Assembly (NCBI GenBank): GCA_000996695.1
Contig: LCAT01000003.1
Location: 1-64,000, forward strand
Length of the DNA stretch: 64,000 nt
Source: a candidate division TM6 bacterium GW2011_GWE2_41_16
Lineage (GTDB): Bacteria; Babelota; Babeliae; Babelales; Babelaceae
Direction: 5' to 3'
A program made the translations under genes and the position numbers. Of the stretch, positions 8,180 to 16,226 are shown piece by piece (position 1 is the first letter of the stretch; the number at the start of each line of letters is the position of its first letter). The notes beneath the pieces were generated by a model, which was not told the DNA's origin, did no database searches, and saw only the letters and a program-made list of their open reading frames with translations.

Positions 8180-9319
8180 TCAACTTTTAGACTGTGCTTT
8201 TTTACTTTTCACCGGGTTTGATTTTTTGCCCGCCAAAATTTCTTGTTTTTCAAGCCCAGCTTCAATTTCCGCTATTGTTGGCAAGCTACTTTTAAACTCT
8301 TTAGGCAATTTTTTGATTATTTCGGTTTCGTAGCCAGCTACACCCATTGGCTTGTTGATATCACGCAAGGCATATTCAGCTACCACATTGTCTTTTGTTT
8401 TGCACAGGAGCAAGCCTATTGTCGGCTTGTCATCTGGTACACGCAATAGATCATCAACTGCTGACAAATAAAAATTCAGCTGACCGGCATGCTCCGGTTT
8501 AAACGCAGTGCTTTTGAGTTCTACTACAACGTAGCAACGAAGCTTTACATGGTAGAAAAGTAGATCGATATAAAAATCAGACTCGCCAATTTTCAGGTGA
8601 TGTTGGCGGCCAACAAAAGCAAAGCCCTGTCCCAGCTCAAGAAGAAACTTTTGAACATGGTCTATCAGCCCTTGCTCTAATTCATGTTCGACATAGTCAT
8701 CATGCAAGGTTAAAAAATCAAAAACATACGGGTCCTTTAATGATTGTTGAGCCATATCAGAATGGGGCTCTGGTAATGTTTTTGAAAAATTTGTAATAGC
8801 CTTGCCCTGGCGCTTATACAAAGATGACTCAATTTGCATTTCAAGAACAGAACGGCTCCAGCCATGTTCAACGGATTTTTGTGCATACCACAAACGCTCT
8901 TCGTTGTTTTTTACTTGTTGCATTATGACCACATTGTGAAACCAAGGAATATAAAAAATCGGTATATCTTCAATTTGTCGCGCAGCTTGCGCGACTTTTT
9001 CATAAGCGGTATAGAATGCCTGCATCCTGAAAATATTTGCTCGAGAAAATCCACCCATTCCAGAAAACTCTTTTTGCATGTCATTGGCAAGGCGCTCTAT
9101 AACGCTTGATCCCCAATCGCTGTTTCGTTGTTTTTCAACAATAGTTTTGCCGATGGACCAATACAGTTTAATAAGCTCTTTGTTCGCTGCCATCGTTGCT
9201 GATATCTGAGCTTGTGCGACCTGTTTTTTTAGGTCTAAGAGTGTTTGCATGTAATCGCTGGTTGAAACAACGGCAGGCACTTTTGGCAAAATTTCTTTTA
9301 TTGTTTTTTTCTTATTCAT
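8180..9319 (-). CDS. DUF1016 / YhcG-type PDDEXK nuclease
   Basis: This 379-residue protein has the recognisable two-part layout of YhcG-like proteins. The N-terminal helical DUF1016_N part has LYWSIGKTIVEKQRNSDWGS and LANDMQKEFSGMGGFSRANI, and IPWFHNVVIMQQVK follows. The C-terminal PDDEXK part has GESDFYIDLLFYHVKLRCYV, then VVELKSTAFKPEHAGQLNFY, supplying the D...ExK catalytic residues. Members occur alone or near restriction and defence genes. Here it is solitary, between a hydrolase and an ABC-F gene, 23 bases from its neighbour. A role in DNA processing or defence is inferred from the family. Confidence 0.88.
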   Translation of the reverse strand: MNKKKTIKEILPKVPAVVSTSDYMQTLLDLKKQVAQAQISATMAANKELIKLYWSIGKTIVEKQRNSDWGSSVIERLANDMQKEFSGMGGFSRANIFRMQAFYTAYEKVAQAARQIEDIPIFYIPWFHNVVIMQQVKNNEERLWYAQKSVEHGWSRSVLEMQIESSLYKRQGKAITNFSKTLPEPHSDMAQQSLKDPYVFDFLTLHDDYVEHELEQGLIDHVQKFLLELGQGFAFVGRQHHLKIGESDFYIDLLFYHVKLRCYVVVELKSTAFKPEHAGQLNFYLSAVDDLLRVPDDKPTIGLLLCKTKDNVVAEYALRDINKPMGVAGYETEIIKKLPKEFKSSLPTIAEIEAGLEKQEILAGKKSNPVKSKKAQSKS

Positions 9320-9377
9320 GAGTCTCTATCCATTTTTTTTGCTCTTATCAATTTGTCGCACAAGCTGTGCGACTTTT

Positions 9378-10970
9378 TTATGATAATGCTATCTCTTTTT
9401 CAACGCCAATATTCTCTAAAAACAGAGCATCATGAGACACGACAAGCAGCGCGCCCTTATAATTTTGAAGTGCTTGTTCAATGCTTGCAATGCTTGATAA
9501 GTCCATATTGTTTGTTGGCTCATCGAGCAAAATAAGTTGCGGTGGTGTGTTGCCCATAAGCACACAGGCAAGCGCTGCACGCATCTTTTCGCCTCCGCTT
9601 AGATTGCTTGTAAGCTTCAGCGCATCATCATGCGCAAACAAAAAGATTGCCAGTCGCAATCTGCAATCGGTTACGAGTACATCTGGGTTTAGGCGCTGAA
9701 AATTTTCGAGCACCGTTTGATGCATATCCAAAACGCTGAGAGCTTGGTCAAGGTACGCGTAATGCTGGACGCCAATGGTTATGCTTCCGCTTGTGGGCAT
9801 CAGCTGTCCCATGATGAGCTTGAGCAGTGTAGTTTTGCCACTTCCATTTTTGCCTGCAATGGCGATGCGCTTGGGTCCAATCACGGTCATACTGAAGTCG
9901 GCCAGTATGGGAGTTTGCTCTGGATAGGCAAAGGTAAGGTTTTTGATATCAAGTACAATTTTGGTGTTGTGCACGCGTGTTGCCTCAAGCTCAAAGGCAA
10001 GCAGATCTTTTTGTTCAAGCCTTGCTTTAGCTTCTGTTAATTTTTCTTTTACGGCCTCTAATTGCTTATCGGTTTTTTGCTCAAGCTTGCTTTTGGTGTT
10101 CTCAGCGCGATTTTTTTGTTTGTCCAAAAACGCGGTTAATTCGCTGCCGCTGCGACGCAATTTGTTTCCTGCTTTTACTCGCTGGTCATAGCGTTCTTTG
10201 CTCAATTGAACCGTTTTTTGTGTTTTACGTAATTGCTTTTGAGCATCGATAATATCTTGCCCAAGGGCTTCTTGCTCAACCTGTTTTTGTGCATCGTAGT
10301 CGGTGTAGTTGCCTCCGTATGTTTTAACGCCAAGAGACGATATCTCAACAATCTGGTCCATCAGTGTTAGTAGTTGTCGATCGTGACTGACGATCAAAAG
10401 ACCGCCATTAAACTGTTGTATGACATCATACAGGGCAAGGCGTGACTCGCTATCCAAATTATTGGTTGGCTCATCAATGATCAAAAGGTCTGGTTGTTGC
10501 ATGAGCAGCCTGGCAAAAAAGACGCGCGTGGTTTGTCCGCCGCTTAAAGAGTTAATGCGACGCGAGAGATCAATGCCATCGAGCTTGCATCGATGCAAAA
10601 TATCTTCTGCTCGTTCAACGACAAGCCAGTCTTCGCCAATAATCTCAAAATCTTTCTGCAGTCCGTGTCCGGCATTAATGTTGCTCAGTGCCATGATCTT
10701 TTGATCGATGCCAAAAACTTCAGCGATTGTTTGGTTCTGGTTTATGACAAAGCTTTGCGGCATGTAACCAATTATGCCATTAACATGAACGGCGCCTTCT
10801 TGTGACATGAGTTCACCAACCAAAATTTTAAGGAGTGTTGTTTTGCCCGTGCCATTGGCGCCCACAAGGCCCGTTTTTTCGGTACCAAAGCTGAGCGATA
10901 TGTTAGAGAATAATGTTCTGTTCCCGATAGCGTACGAAAGATTTTCTAAGACTATGTTTTGCTTCAACAT
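9378..10970 (-). CDS. ABC-F family ATPase
   Basis: This 530-residue soluble protein has two ABC ATPase domains and no membrane segments. The first domain has Walker A GANGTGKTT near residue 37, signature LSGGQTTR and Walker B LLIIDEPTNNLD. The second has GKNGSGKTT, LSGGEKMR and LILLDEPTNNMD. The linker at about 225-325 is a charged coiled coil, as in the ABC-F P-site tRNA interaction motif. ABC-F proteins bind the ribosomal E site and act as translation factors or in antibiotic protection. It is most like the YbiT/Uup/Msr-type group; which subgroup is uncertain. The start has GGAGGTGAGAG upstream. Confidence 0.9.
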   Translation of the reverse strand: MLKQNIVLENLSYAIGNRTLFSNISLSFGTEKTGLVGANGTGKTTLLKILVGELMSQEGAVHVNGIIGYMPQSFVINQNQTIAEVFGIDQKIMALSNINAGHGLQKDFEIIGEDWLVVERAEDILHRCKLDGIDLSRRINSLSGGQTTRVFFARLLMQQPDLLIIDEPTNNLDSESRLALYDVIQQFNGGLLIVSHDRQLLTLMDQIVEISSLGVKTYGGNYTDYDAQKQVEQEALGQDIIDAQKQLRKTQKTVQLSKERYDQRVKAGNKLRRSGSELTAFLDKQKNRAENTKSKLEQKTDKQLEAVKEKLTEAKARLEQKDLLAFELEATRVHNTKIVLDIKNLTFAYPEQTPILADFSMTVIGPKRIAIAGKNGSGKTTLLKLIMGQLMPTSGSITIGVQHYAYLDQALSVLDMHQTVLENFQRLNPDVLVTDCRLRLAIFLFAHDDALKLTSNLSGGEKMRAALACVLMGNTPPQLILLDEPTNNMDLSSIASIEQALQNYKGALLVVSHDALFLENIGVEKEIALS

Positions 10971-11052
10971 CTCTCACCTCCAGAGCCTAAACGTTTTTTG
11001 TGATCCGAGCATGTTGGAGAGTTAAGCTACAACATGCCCGGTGTTTTTTTGC

Positions 11053-11844
11053 TTAAGGCAAATCAAGTCGCTTTTTGAGCATCGTGATGCCCACGTATGC
11101 ACACACAATCGTGTTCAGTATGGTCATGCCAAGACATAGGCTAAAGGGCAAACTTGTATCTGTGCCGAGTACGATGCTATGCATGCCTTCCATTAAGTAT
11201 ACAAATGGGTTCAGGAGCATTGCATATGCTACGTATGGTGAGAACGATTTCAGTGCCAGCCAGGGAAACTGGCTTGCTCCTAAAATATAGAGAGGGAACA
11301 CAATACGTACCCATACCATGCCGATACGGCTCATATCCTTGACTAAAGCAGCCATAATAAGCGAAAAGAATCCAATAAAAAGCTGCATGCATATAAAAAA
11401 GATGACAAAACGCAGGCTGACAAGAGTCATAAGGCTAAATGTATTCCAAAGAACAAGTTTGCTTACGAATATCGATGTGATCGATAAACACGATGCTTTG
11501 GTTGCAAAAGAGCATGCTCGCTCGGTAAACACCAGCCATGTGGGGATCGGAAGCGTGCAGAGGTTGAGTATTGTTTTGCTTCCGGTGATATCGGCAACGA
11601 ACTCAGCGACGAATGGCCATACATCAAAAAGAGCTACACCAACAATCAGAGTAACTGCGGTAAAAAGGCCGTAAGAGCTTTGCATACCCATGGATGGGAA
11701 TATATACCCCGCACTGAAAATAAATAACGCGTTTACAATCGCTGAATCTATACATGCGCCAATAATCATTTTTTTATAGCCGATCCAATCAGCGCGGAGC
11801 ATGCTCCAAAAAACGTGCGCGTACTGTTTTATTGTGTGCATCAT
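11053..11844 (-). CDS. ABC-2 type transporter permease
   Basis: This 263-residue protein has six predicted membrane segments (around residues 20-45, 60-80, 110-130, 140-165, 175-195, 230-255). The layout is that of ABC-2 permeases (DrrB/NodJ-like), with a short amphipathic N-terminus. It overlaps the 3' end of its ATPase gene by 4 bases, so the two are translationally coupled and probably form one exporter. Substrate is unknown; relatives export drugs, polysaccharides or lipids. A second, orphan permease of similar architecture lies at 45182-45946. Confidence 0.8.
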   Translation of the reverse strand: MMHTIKQYAHVFWSMLRADWIGYKKMIIGACIDSAIVNALFIFSAGYIFPSMGMQSSYGLFTAVTLIVGVALFDVWPFVAEFVADITGSKTILNLCTLPIPTWLVFTERACSFATKASCLSITSIFVSKLVLWNTFSLMTLVSLRFVIFFICMQLFIGFFSLIMAALVKDMSRIGMVWVRIVFPLYILGASQFPWLALKSFSPYVAYAMLLNPFVYLMEGMHSIVLGTDTSLPFSLCLGMTILNTIVCAYVGITMLKKRLDLP

Positions 11845-12638
11845 ACGTTGGTTCCTTTCGTTGTGTTGGTTGTGCCACTCGGGGAAGCGTCACATGATGA
11901 GTTCATAAGTTCAACAAACACCTCTTCGAGATTTTGTTTGTTATGGAGGCTCATGAGCTCTTTTGGTGTTGCTATTGTTTTGACTTGTCCTTTATCGATG
12001 ATGCAAACATGGTCTGCAAGCTCCTGGGCTTCATCAAGATAATGCGTCGTGAGAATAATCGACATGCCCTTCGATCGCAAGTCACGGATTACATCCCAAA
12101 GATTACGGCGTGCGTGCGGGTCGAGCCCGACCGTTGGTTCGTCGAGAATAAGTAGCTCGGGGTTATGCACCAGCGAGCGTGCGATCACGAGACGCTGACG
12201 GTATCCGCCTGACAGCTCCGATGGCTTGCTTGCGCGATACTGCTCAAGCGTAAACTGCTTGATGAGCTCGTTTGTTCTATTCGTGCTTGCTTCTTGTGAT
12301 AAACCATAATACAAGCCTTGATAGAACAAATGCTGCTCAATGGTGAGCGAGTCACCAAGGCCTGTTGTTTGTGGGCAGATGCCGATATGTCTGCGATAGT
12401 CTGCAAGGTCGTGGTATATCGATACGCCTTTGTACAAAATGTCACCAGAGGTTGGTTTAGCAAGTGTTGCGATGATCGATGATAACGTTGTTTTGCCCGC
12501 GCCGTTTGCACCGAGCAGTGCGAATACGCAGCCTTGTGGAATATCGAGAGAGACGCTGCGCAATGCATGTACTGATTTTTTGTTCGACCGATAGGTCTTG
12601 ACGACCTGACGGCAACTTATTAAGGGTGATGTAGCCAT
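11841..12638 (-). CDS. ABC-2 exporter ATP-binding subunit
   Basis: This 265-residue protein has a single ABC domain. Walker A is GANGAGKTTLSS near residue 42, the Q-loop ICPQTTGLG, the signature LSGGYRQRL, Walker B LLILDEPTVGLDP and the H-loop LTTHYLDEA. The GLDP-type D-loop and the downstream coupled permease place it with DrrA/CcmA-type exporters. The upstream 640 bases are gene-poor but carry two tiny ORFs with strong Shine-Dalgarno sequences (12933-12965 and 13013-13045), which could be regulatory leaders. Confidence 0.9.
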   Translation of the reverse strand: MATSPLISCRQVVKTYRSNKKSVHALRSVSLDIPQGCVFALLGANGAGKTTLSSIIATLAKPTSGDILYKGVSIYHDLADYRRHIGICPQTTGLGDSLTIEQHLFYQGLYYGLSQEASTNRTNELIKQFTLEQYRASKPSELSGGYRQRLVIARSLVHNPELLILDEPTVGLDPHARRNLWDVIRDLRSKGMSIILTTHYLDEAQELADHVCIIDKGQVKTIATPKELMSLHNKQNLEEVFVELMNSSCDASPSGTTNTTKGTNV

Positions 12639-12681
12639 TATGGTGGCCCTTTCACATTGTTTTTATGTGGATATTGTTTTG

Positions 12682-12701
12682 ACACTTGCTGGTGCAAGTG
12701 T
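12682..12701 (-). promoter_or_regulatory. hairpin in the leader of the ABC exporter operon
   Basis: ACACTTGC and GCAAGTGT pair perfectly across a 4-base loop, ending 43 bases before the ATPase start codon. It lacks a following U-run on the minus strand. It could be part of a leader structure; function unproven. Confidence 0.35.
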
Positions 12702-12768
12702 AAGTAAACCGAGCTTAAAAAAGCAACACAGACATTTTTCTGGTACCAATATTCGTTTGGGCGTCTGC

Positions 12769-12812
12769 TATAGCTTTAGCGTGTGCCCGCCGTAGCCTCG
12801 TGCGTAGGCTGG
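12769..12812. repeat. dispersed intergenic repeat fragment
   Basis: TAGCTTTAGC (12771-12780) and TCGTGCGTAGGCTGG (12798-12812) both recur, in the same order, at 61338-61377. No coding capacity is seen here. The rest of 12639-12932 shows no gene. Confidence 0.6.
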
Positions 12813-12932
12813 GTTTGCTTGTTTAATGTGTGCACATGACGTATGTCAGGCACATTTTTTAACAAACGAATGCGTACATCGAAAAAAATGATTGCTATAA
12901 AAGCGGGGTTTTTGTGGAACTGTGGCGCTTAA

Positions 12933-12965
12933 TTAAGCACGCACAAAAATGGTGGTGATTTTCAT
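12933..12965 (-). CDS. 10-codon ORF, possible leader peptide
   Basis: The frame encodes MKITTIFVRA. AGGAG lies 8 bases before its ATG, and the SD is embedded in a self-complementary GGAGCTCC. It lies 295 bases upstream of the ABC exporter ATPase gene. The IFV at positions 6-8 recalls the stalling segment of the ErmC leader (IFVI at 6-9). With ten residues this may be coincidence. Confidence 0.3.
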   Translation of the reverse strand: MKITTIFVRA

Positions 12966-13012
12966 GAGGGGAGCTCCTGAGAAAAAATAGATGTTATGAC
13001 TGATGCAATTTT

Positions 13013-13045
13013 TTAGAGGGTGTGTGAACTGGTAGCGGTTTTCAT
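13013..13045 (-). CDS. second 10-codon ORF, possible leader peptide
   Basis: The frame encodes MKTATSSHTL and has the same length and design as the ORF at 12933-12965: ATG AAA start, AGGAG 9 bases upstream, and SD inside the partial palindrome GGAGTCTCC. A TTGACA-like -35 on the minus strand lies at 13132-13127, but a matching -10 is poor. Translation is unproven. Confidence 0.3.
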   Translation of the reverse strand: MKTATSSHTL

Positions 13046-13277
13046 AGTTGGAGACTCCTAAGTAGAGAAGAAATGTGGACAGAAAAAATGAGAACTAATA
13101 TTTAGTCTGGCACACTAAAAACATCTTGTCAAATTGAATTTTATGCCAAATGCCCTTTTTGAGATGTTTTGTAAGGGTTGGCATTCAAAAAAAAGGCCCG
13201 AATTTTTGCTTCGAGCCGCGTCTGTTTTATAGCCTGTGTATGAACCCAAATTCGTGTTTGTCGTTCATTGTATTTTA

Positions 13278-13727
13278 TTATTCAATAAGCAATTTGAGCA
13301 AAACGTTAGTGGGGACAGGAGATTCATCAAAAGAGACTGAATCAAAATTTTGTGCGTGCTGAGTGGCTTCGTCACATTGTTCGATGGCGTTTTTGACAAA
13401 AGATTGCAGAAGTTGACCGGTGATTGATAGGTGCGGAATGCTGTGCAGTTTATCGTGTATGTCAGCAATCATATTTTTCATGCTGGTAAGGAATTCTATT
13501 TTGCCATTGCCTAAATATGAGGGAAGTTCTGTGCGTGTACGCGACCGAATGGTGATAGTTACCCAAACTGGTTCACTTTGTTCCGGTGCTTTTTGTTGGA
13601 TACATGCCCCCGATTCATCGCATTGTTCCATGCCATGCAAAATGGTGGGCATAGCAATGGTTGCAAAGCAAACGCATATGCACCATTGAAGGACAACTTT
13701 TTTACACAGGTATTGTGTGTTTATCAT
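13278..13727 (-). CDS. small exported protein, unknown
   Basis: This 149-residue protein has an N-terminal signal (hydrophobic VVLQWCICVCFATIAMPTIL, cleavage near residue 32). The mature part starts with a short Cys-containing stretch (QCDESGACIQ). A beta-like segment, VWVTITIRSRTRTELP, is followed by two helices, FLTSMKNMIADIHDKL and LLQSFVKNAIEQC. No family was recognised. GAGAG precedes the ATG. It has no operon partner on the minus strand within 240 bases. Confidence 0.55.
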   Translation of the reverse strand: MINTQYLCKKVVLQWCICVCFATIAMPTILHGMEQCDESGACIQQKAPEQSEPVWVTITIRSRTRTELPSYLGNGKIEFLTSMKNMIADIHDKLHSIPHLSITGQLLQSFVKNAIEQCDEATQHAQNFDSVSFDESPVPTNVLLKLLIE

Positions 13728-13971
13728 GGTTTTCTCTCGGTTAAAAATTATAACATATGCAGATATACCAATTTTTTATGCTTTTTATGGCGAAAGCCAT
13801 ATAGGCCCGCTCAAACGTATCTTTCTTATATGCGATTACATCACACTATTCATGATGCCGAATGTGCAGAGCCTTATGGACTTCGCTATAATTACCATTG
13901 TCAATACATTCGAGCGTGCATATTTTTGCGAATGAATGCCGTATTATTTTACGCAAAAAAATGAAACCTTT

Positions 13972-14502
13972 TTATTTTCCAAAGGCTTCTTCCCAATAAA
14001 GGCCAAGTTCGTCACCGTAGCCCCATCCTGTATCATCTGCCGCAGCTATGAGCGCTTTAAGCCTTGGAGCGAATCGTTCACGTAAGCAGGAGTCGCTTTT
14101 TTTTAATTTTTTGCATGTATTTTCATAGATGTTTTCGAGTATGGTATAAAAATCTTCTTCCATGTCTCCACCAAAGTCACTTGCAAAATGTGTACCACAC
14201 TCGAGAAAATAGATGGTCAGTTCGAACATATTTTCGAGTGAATCATTATTTTGTTCATATGCGGTAATCGCATCTTGAGCAATTTCTAGTGACAATGAGT
14301 TGTTGAACGCCGGATATGCCGATTTTTGGATGATTTTTTTGTAGGGGAGTAGGCTTTTCGGGCCGATAAACATATGCTCTTTAACAATCTTGTTGAGTTC
14401 GTAGCCGTCTTTATCGTAATCCATGAAAGTATCCTCATCGCAGTATTCTGCTTCAAAATTTTTTTTCTTTTTACCACTAGGAACGCATTTTTGGTTTTTC
14501 AT
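13972..14502 (-). CDS. cytoplasmic acidic protein, unknown
   Basis: The protein has about 176 residues. The ATG at 14502 is preferred over the upstream one at 14553 because GGGAAGG lies 5 bases before it. There is no signal peptide or membrane segment. The N-terminus is Lys-rich; the rest is acidic and helical, with FELTIYFLECGTHFASDFGG and a Trp-rich end, DDTGWGYGDELGLYWEEAFG. The domain was not recognised. It is divergent to the transposase remnant at 14588. Confidence 0.55.
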   Translation of the reverse strand: MKNQKCVPSGKKKKNFEAEYCDEDTFMDYDKDGYELNKIVKEHMFIGPKSLLPYKKIIQKSAYPAFNNSLSLEIAQDAITAYEQNNDSLENMFELTIYFLECGTHFASDFGGDMEEDFYTILENIYENTCKKLKKSDSCLRERFAPRLKALIAAADDTGWGYGDELGLYWEEAFGK

Positions 14503-14587
14503 GTGAACCTTCCCTATATTTTCAGTTTTGGCATAATGCATCAGGTACAACAAAACTCTAACTTTGTGTTAAGTAAGGATTTTTACT

Positions 14588-15037
14588 ATGCCACGTGAAT
14601 ATCGCCATTTGACGTACGAACAAAGGTGCCAAATTTATGAATTAATGCAACAGGGCATAAAGCAAACAGAAATAGCCGAAAGAGTTGGCGTTAGTCAGTC
14701 AACGATCTGTCGAGAATTGGCAAAAGGTAGTGGCCGTAAGGGTTTCGATTGCGAACGGGCACACAAAAAGGCGCTTCAACGAAAGAGTAAGGCGAGCTCC
14801 GGCTCACGTATCATAAAGCCAAAAGTTGCTGCTGCTATACTTCGTTTGCTCATTGATAAACGTTTTAGTCCAAAAAAAATTAGCAAGCAATTGAAAGAGG
14901 ATTTGGGCATATCTGTGAGCCACGAGACCGTTTATTCGTATATCAGGAAAGATCAACGTAACGGTGGTTGTTTGCACACATATTTACCTATAGGTATTTG
15001 TGTTAAACGCAGAAATGATTGGAAAAAAATAAAATAA
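14588..15037 (+). mobile_element. truncated IS30-family transposase
   Basis: The product is 149 residues. The N-terminus HLTYEQRCQIYELMQQG, followed by QTEIAERVGVSQSTICRELA, is the IS30 HTH_38 DNA-binding domain, and SVSHETVYSYIRKDQRNGG is the conserved segment before the DDE core. Full IS30 transposases are about 310-380 residues with a D,D,E catalytic domain. Here translation ends soon after the second helix region, so the catalytic domain is absent. No terminal inverted repeats were identified. It is either a dead remnant or a domesticated DNA-binding fragment. Confidence 0.85.
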
Positions 15038-15111
15038 TGGTTGCAAAAAGAAACCTTTGGTTGTAAAATGTTTTATAGTATATAGTTTTTTATACACGAA
15101 AGGGATATGTA

Positions 15112-15336
15112 ATGGCTACGGCAGTAAAACTCTCAGCGTCTATTGTTTCACAGGCAAAGGTGATGTCTAAAGCTCTCAATCGTTCGGTTGCGGGTCAAAT
15201 AGAGTACTGGGCGAAAATTGGGAAAATAGCCGAAGAGAACCCAGATTTGACCTATGACTTTATTAAAAAACTTCTTATTGCTCAGCAAGAGGTTGAGGAA
15301 GGAGCTGTAGAGCCTTTTTCTTTTTCAAAAAAATAG
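15112..15336 (+). CDS. ParD-like antitoxin
   Basis: This 74-residue protein begins MATAVKLSASIVSQAKVMSK and continues with NRSVAGQIEYWAKIGKIAEE. That is the ribbon-helix-helix signature of the ParD-like family (residues 4-40), with a C-terminal arm that would wrap the toxin. It is followed after 8 bases by a RelE/ParE-fold gene, the standard antitoxin-first order. Such antitoxins usually autoregulate the operon. The promoter should lie in 15038-15111; no clear operator was seen. Confidence 0.8.
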   Translation: MATAVKLSASIVSQAKVMSKALNRSVAGQIEYWAKIGKIAEENPDLTYDFIKKLLIAQQEVEEGAVEPFSFSKK

Positions 15337-15344
15337 GCGGTGCA

Positions 15345-15620
15345 ATGGACATTGTACAGACAAGAAGTTTCAAGAATGACGCTAAAAAGTTGTATAAACG
15401 ACAGCTTAACGATCTTGAAGATGCGATACGCGTTATAGCAAAAGATCCATGTGTTGGGCAGATGAAAAAGGGTGACTTGAACGGTATTCGCGTTTATAAA
15501 TTCAGCATGGCAAAGCAGCTCACGTTGTTGGCATATAAATTTGAAGAAGACGTTTTGCAATTGACCCTGATTGCTCTTGGGTCGCACGAGAACTTTTATC
15601 GTGACCTCAAAATTTGTTAA
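15345..15620 (+). CDS. RelE/ParE-superfamily toxin
   Basis: This 91-residue protein has the fold pattern of YafQ/RelE-like toxins: an N-terminal strand MDIVQTRSFKNDAKKLYKR, a helix pair, then GIRVYKFSMAKQLTLLAYKF and a C-terminal strand leading to LGSHENFYRDLK. The closing H-ENFYRDL is typical of YafQ-type mRNA interferases, where His and Phe/Tyr near the end are catalytic. It is translationally close to the ParD-like antitoxin. The pair is next to an IS30 remnant, suggesting an acquired region. Confidence 0.82.
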   Translation: MDIVQTRSFKNDAKKLYKRQLNDLEDAIRVIAKDPCVGQMKKGDLNGIRVYKFSMAKQLTLLAYKFEEDVLQLTLIALGSHENFYRDLKIC

Positions 15621-15628
15621 AGACTTGC

Positions 15629-16216
15629 CTAACGTTCATTAAATCCATCTTCAAACACAATTTCGCCTAAAGTTTTTCGCTCAGACGGTATTTCACGTGC
15701 CTGAAGTTCGGGGGATAGTGTTGTTTTTTCGCCAGGCTTGCCTATGGCGATCATGATTTCGATATCAAAGTCCTCGGGTATATGCATAATCGATCGTGCT
15801 TGTTTTTGATCGAACCCTGCTATGGCACGTACATTTAATCCGCTCATGGTTGCCTGTAGTGCAAGGCTCATCCATGCGGCACCTGCATCAAAAGAGTGCC
15901 ATTGCGATGGTTTACCGTTATGCTCGAAACTTTTTTTTGAAAGTAATACGACGAGGACGGGGGCTTGCTGAGCCCAGCTTTGGTTAACCGGAACCATTAG
16001 GTTGATCAATTGGTCGTGCAGCGGTGTGCCTTTGCGTGTGTATATAAATCGCCATGGCTGTGCATTATAAGCGGATGGTGCGAAGCGAGCTGCTTCAAAG
16101 AGCGTCATTAATTCGTTGTTCGTTACGGGTTCATCAGAGAAGGCTCGGGATGACCAGCGGTTGAGAAATATATCCGATATCGGGTGTGACGATTCTCTTT
16201 GGCTGGTCTTTTTCAT
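15629..16216 (-). CDS. nitroreductase-family protein
   Basis: This 195-residue flavoprotein has the FMN-binding N-terminal motif NRWSSRAFSDEPVT, then LFEAARFAPSAYNAQPWRFI. The substrate and dimer region SFDAGAAWMSLALQATMSGL follows, and the C-terminal IMIAIGKPG completes the family pattern. Length is normal for the NfsB/SagB-like group. It would use NAD(P)H to reduce nitro or quinone compounds; the physiological substrate is unknown. It ends 9 bases from the convergent toxin gene, with little room for a terminator. Confidence 0.88.
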   Translation of the reverse strand: MKKTSQRESSHPISDIFLNRWSSRAFSDEPVTNNELMTLFEAARFAPSAYNAQPWRFIYTRKGTPLHDQLINLMVPVNQSWAQQAPVLVVLLSKKSFEHNGKPSQWHSFDAGAAWMSLALQATMSGLNVRAIAGFDQKQARSIMHIPEDFDIEIMIAIGKPGEKTTLSPELQAREIPSERKTLGEIVFEDGFNER

Positions 16217-16226
16217 TCGATGTCCT

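Noticed and set aside
13578-13964. Plus-strand ORFs over the exported gene at 13278-13727
   Set aside because: Antisense frame without a ribosome-binding site; the opposite strand has a credible signal peptide and start.
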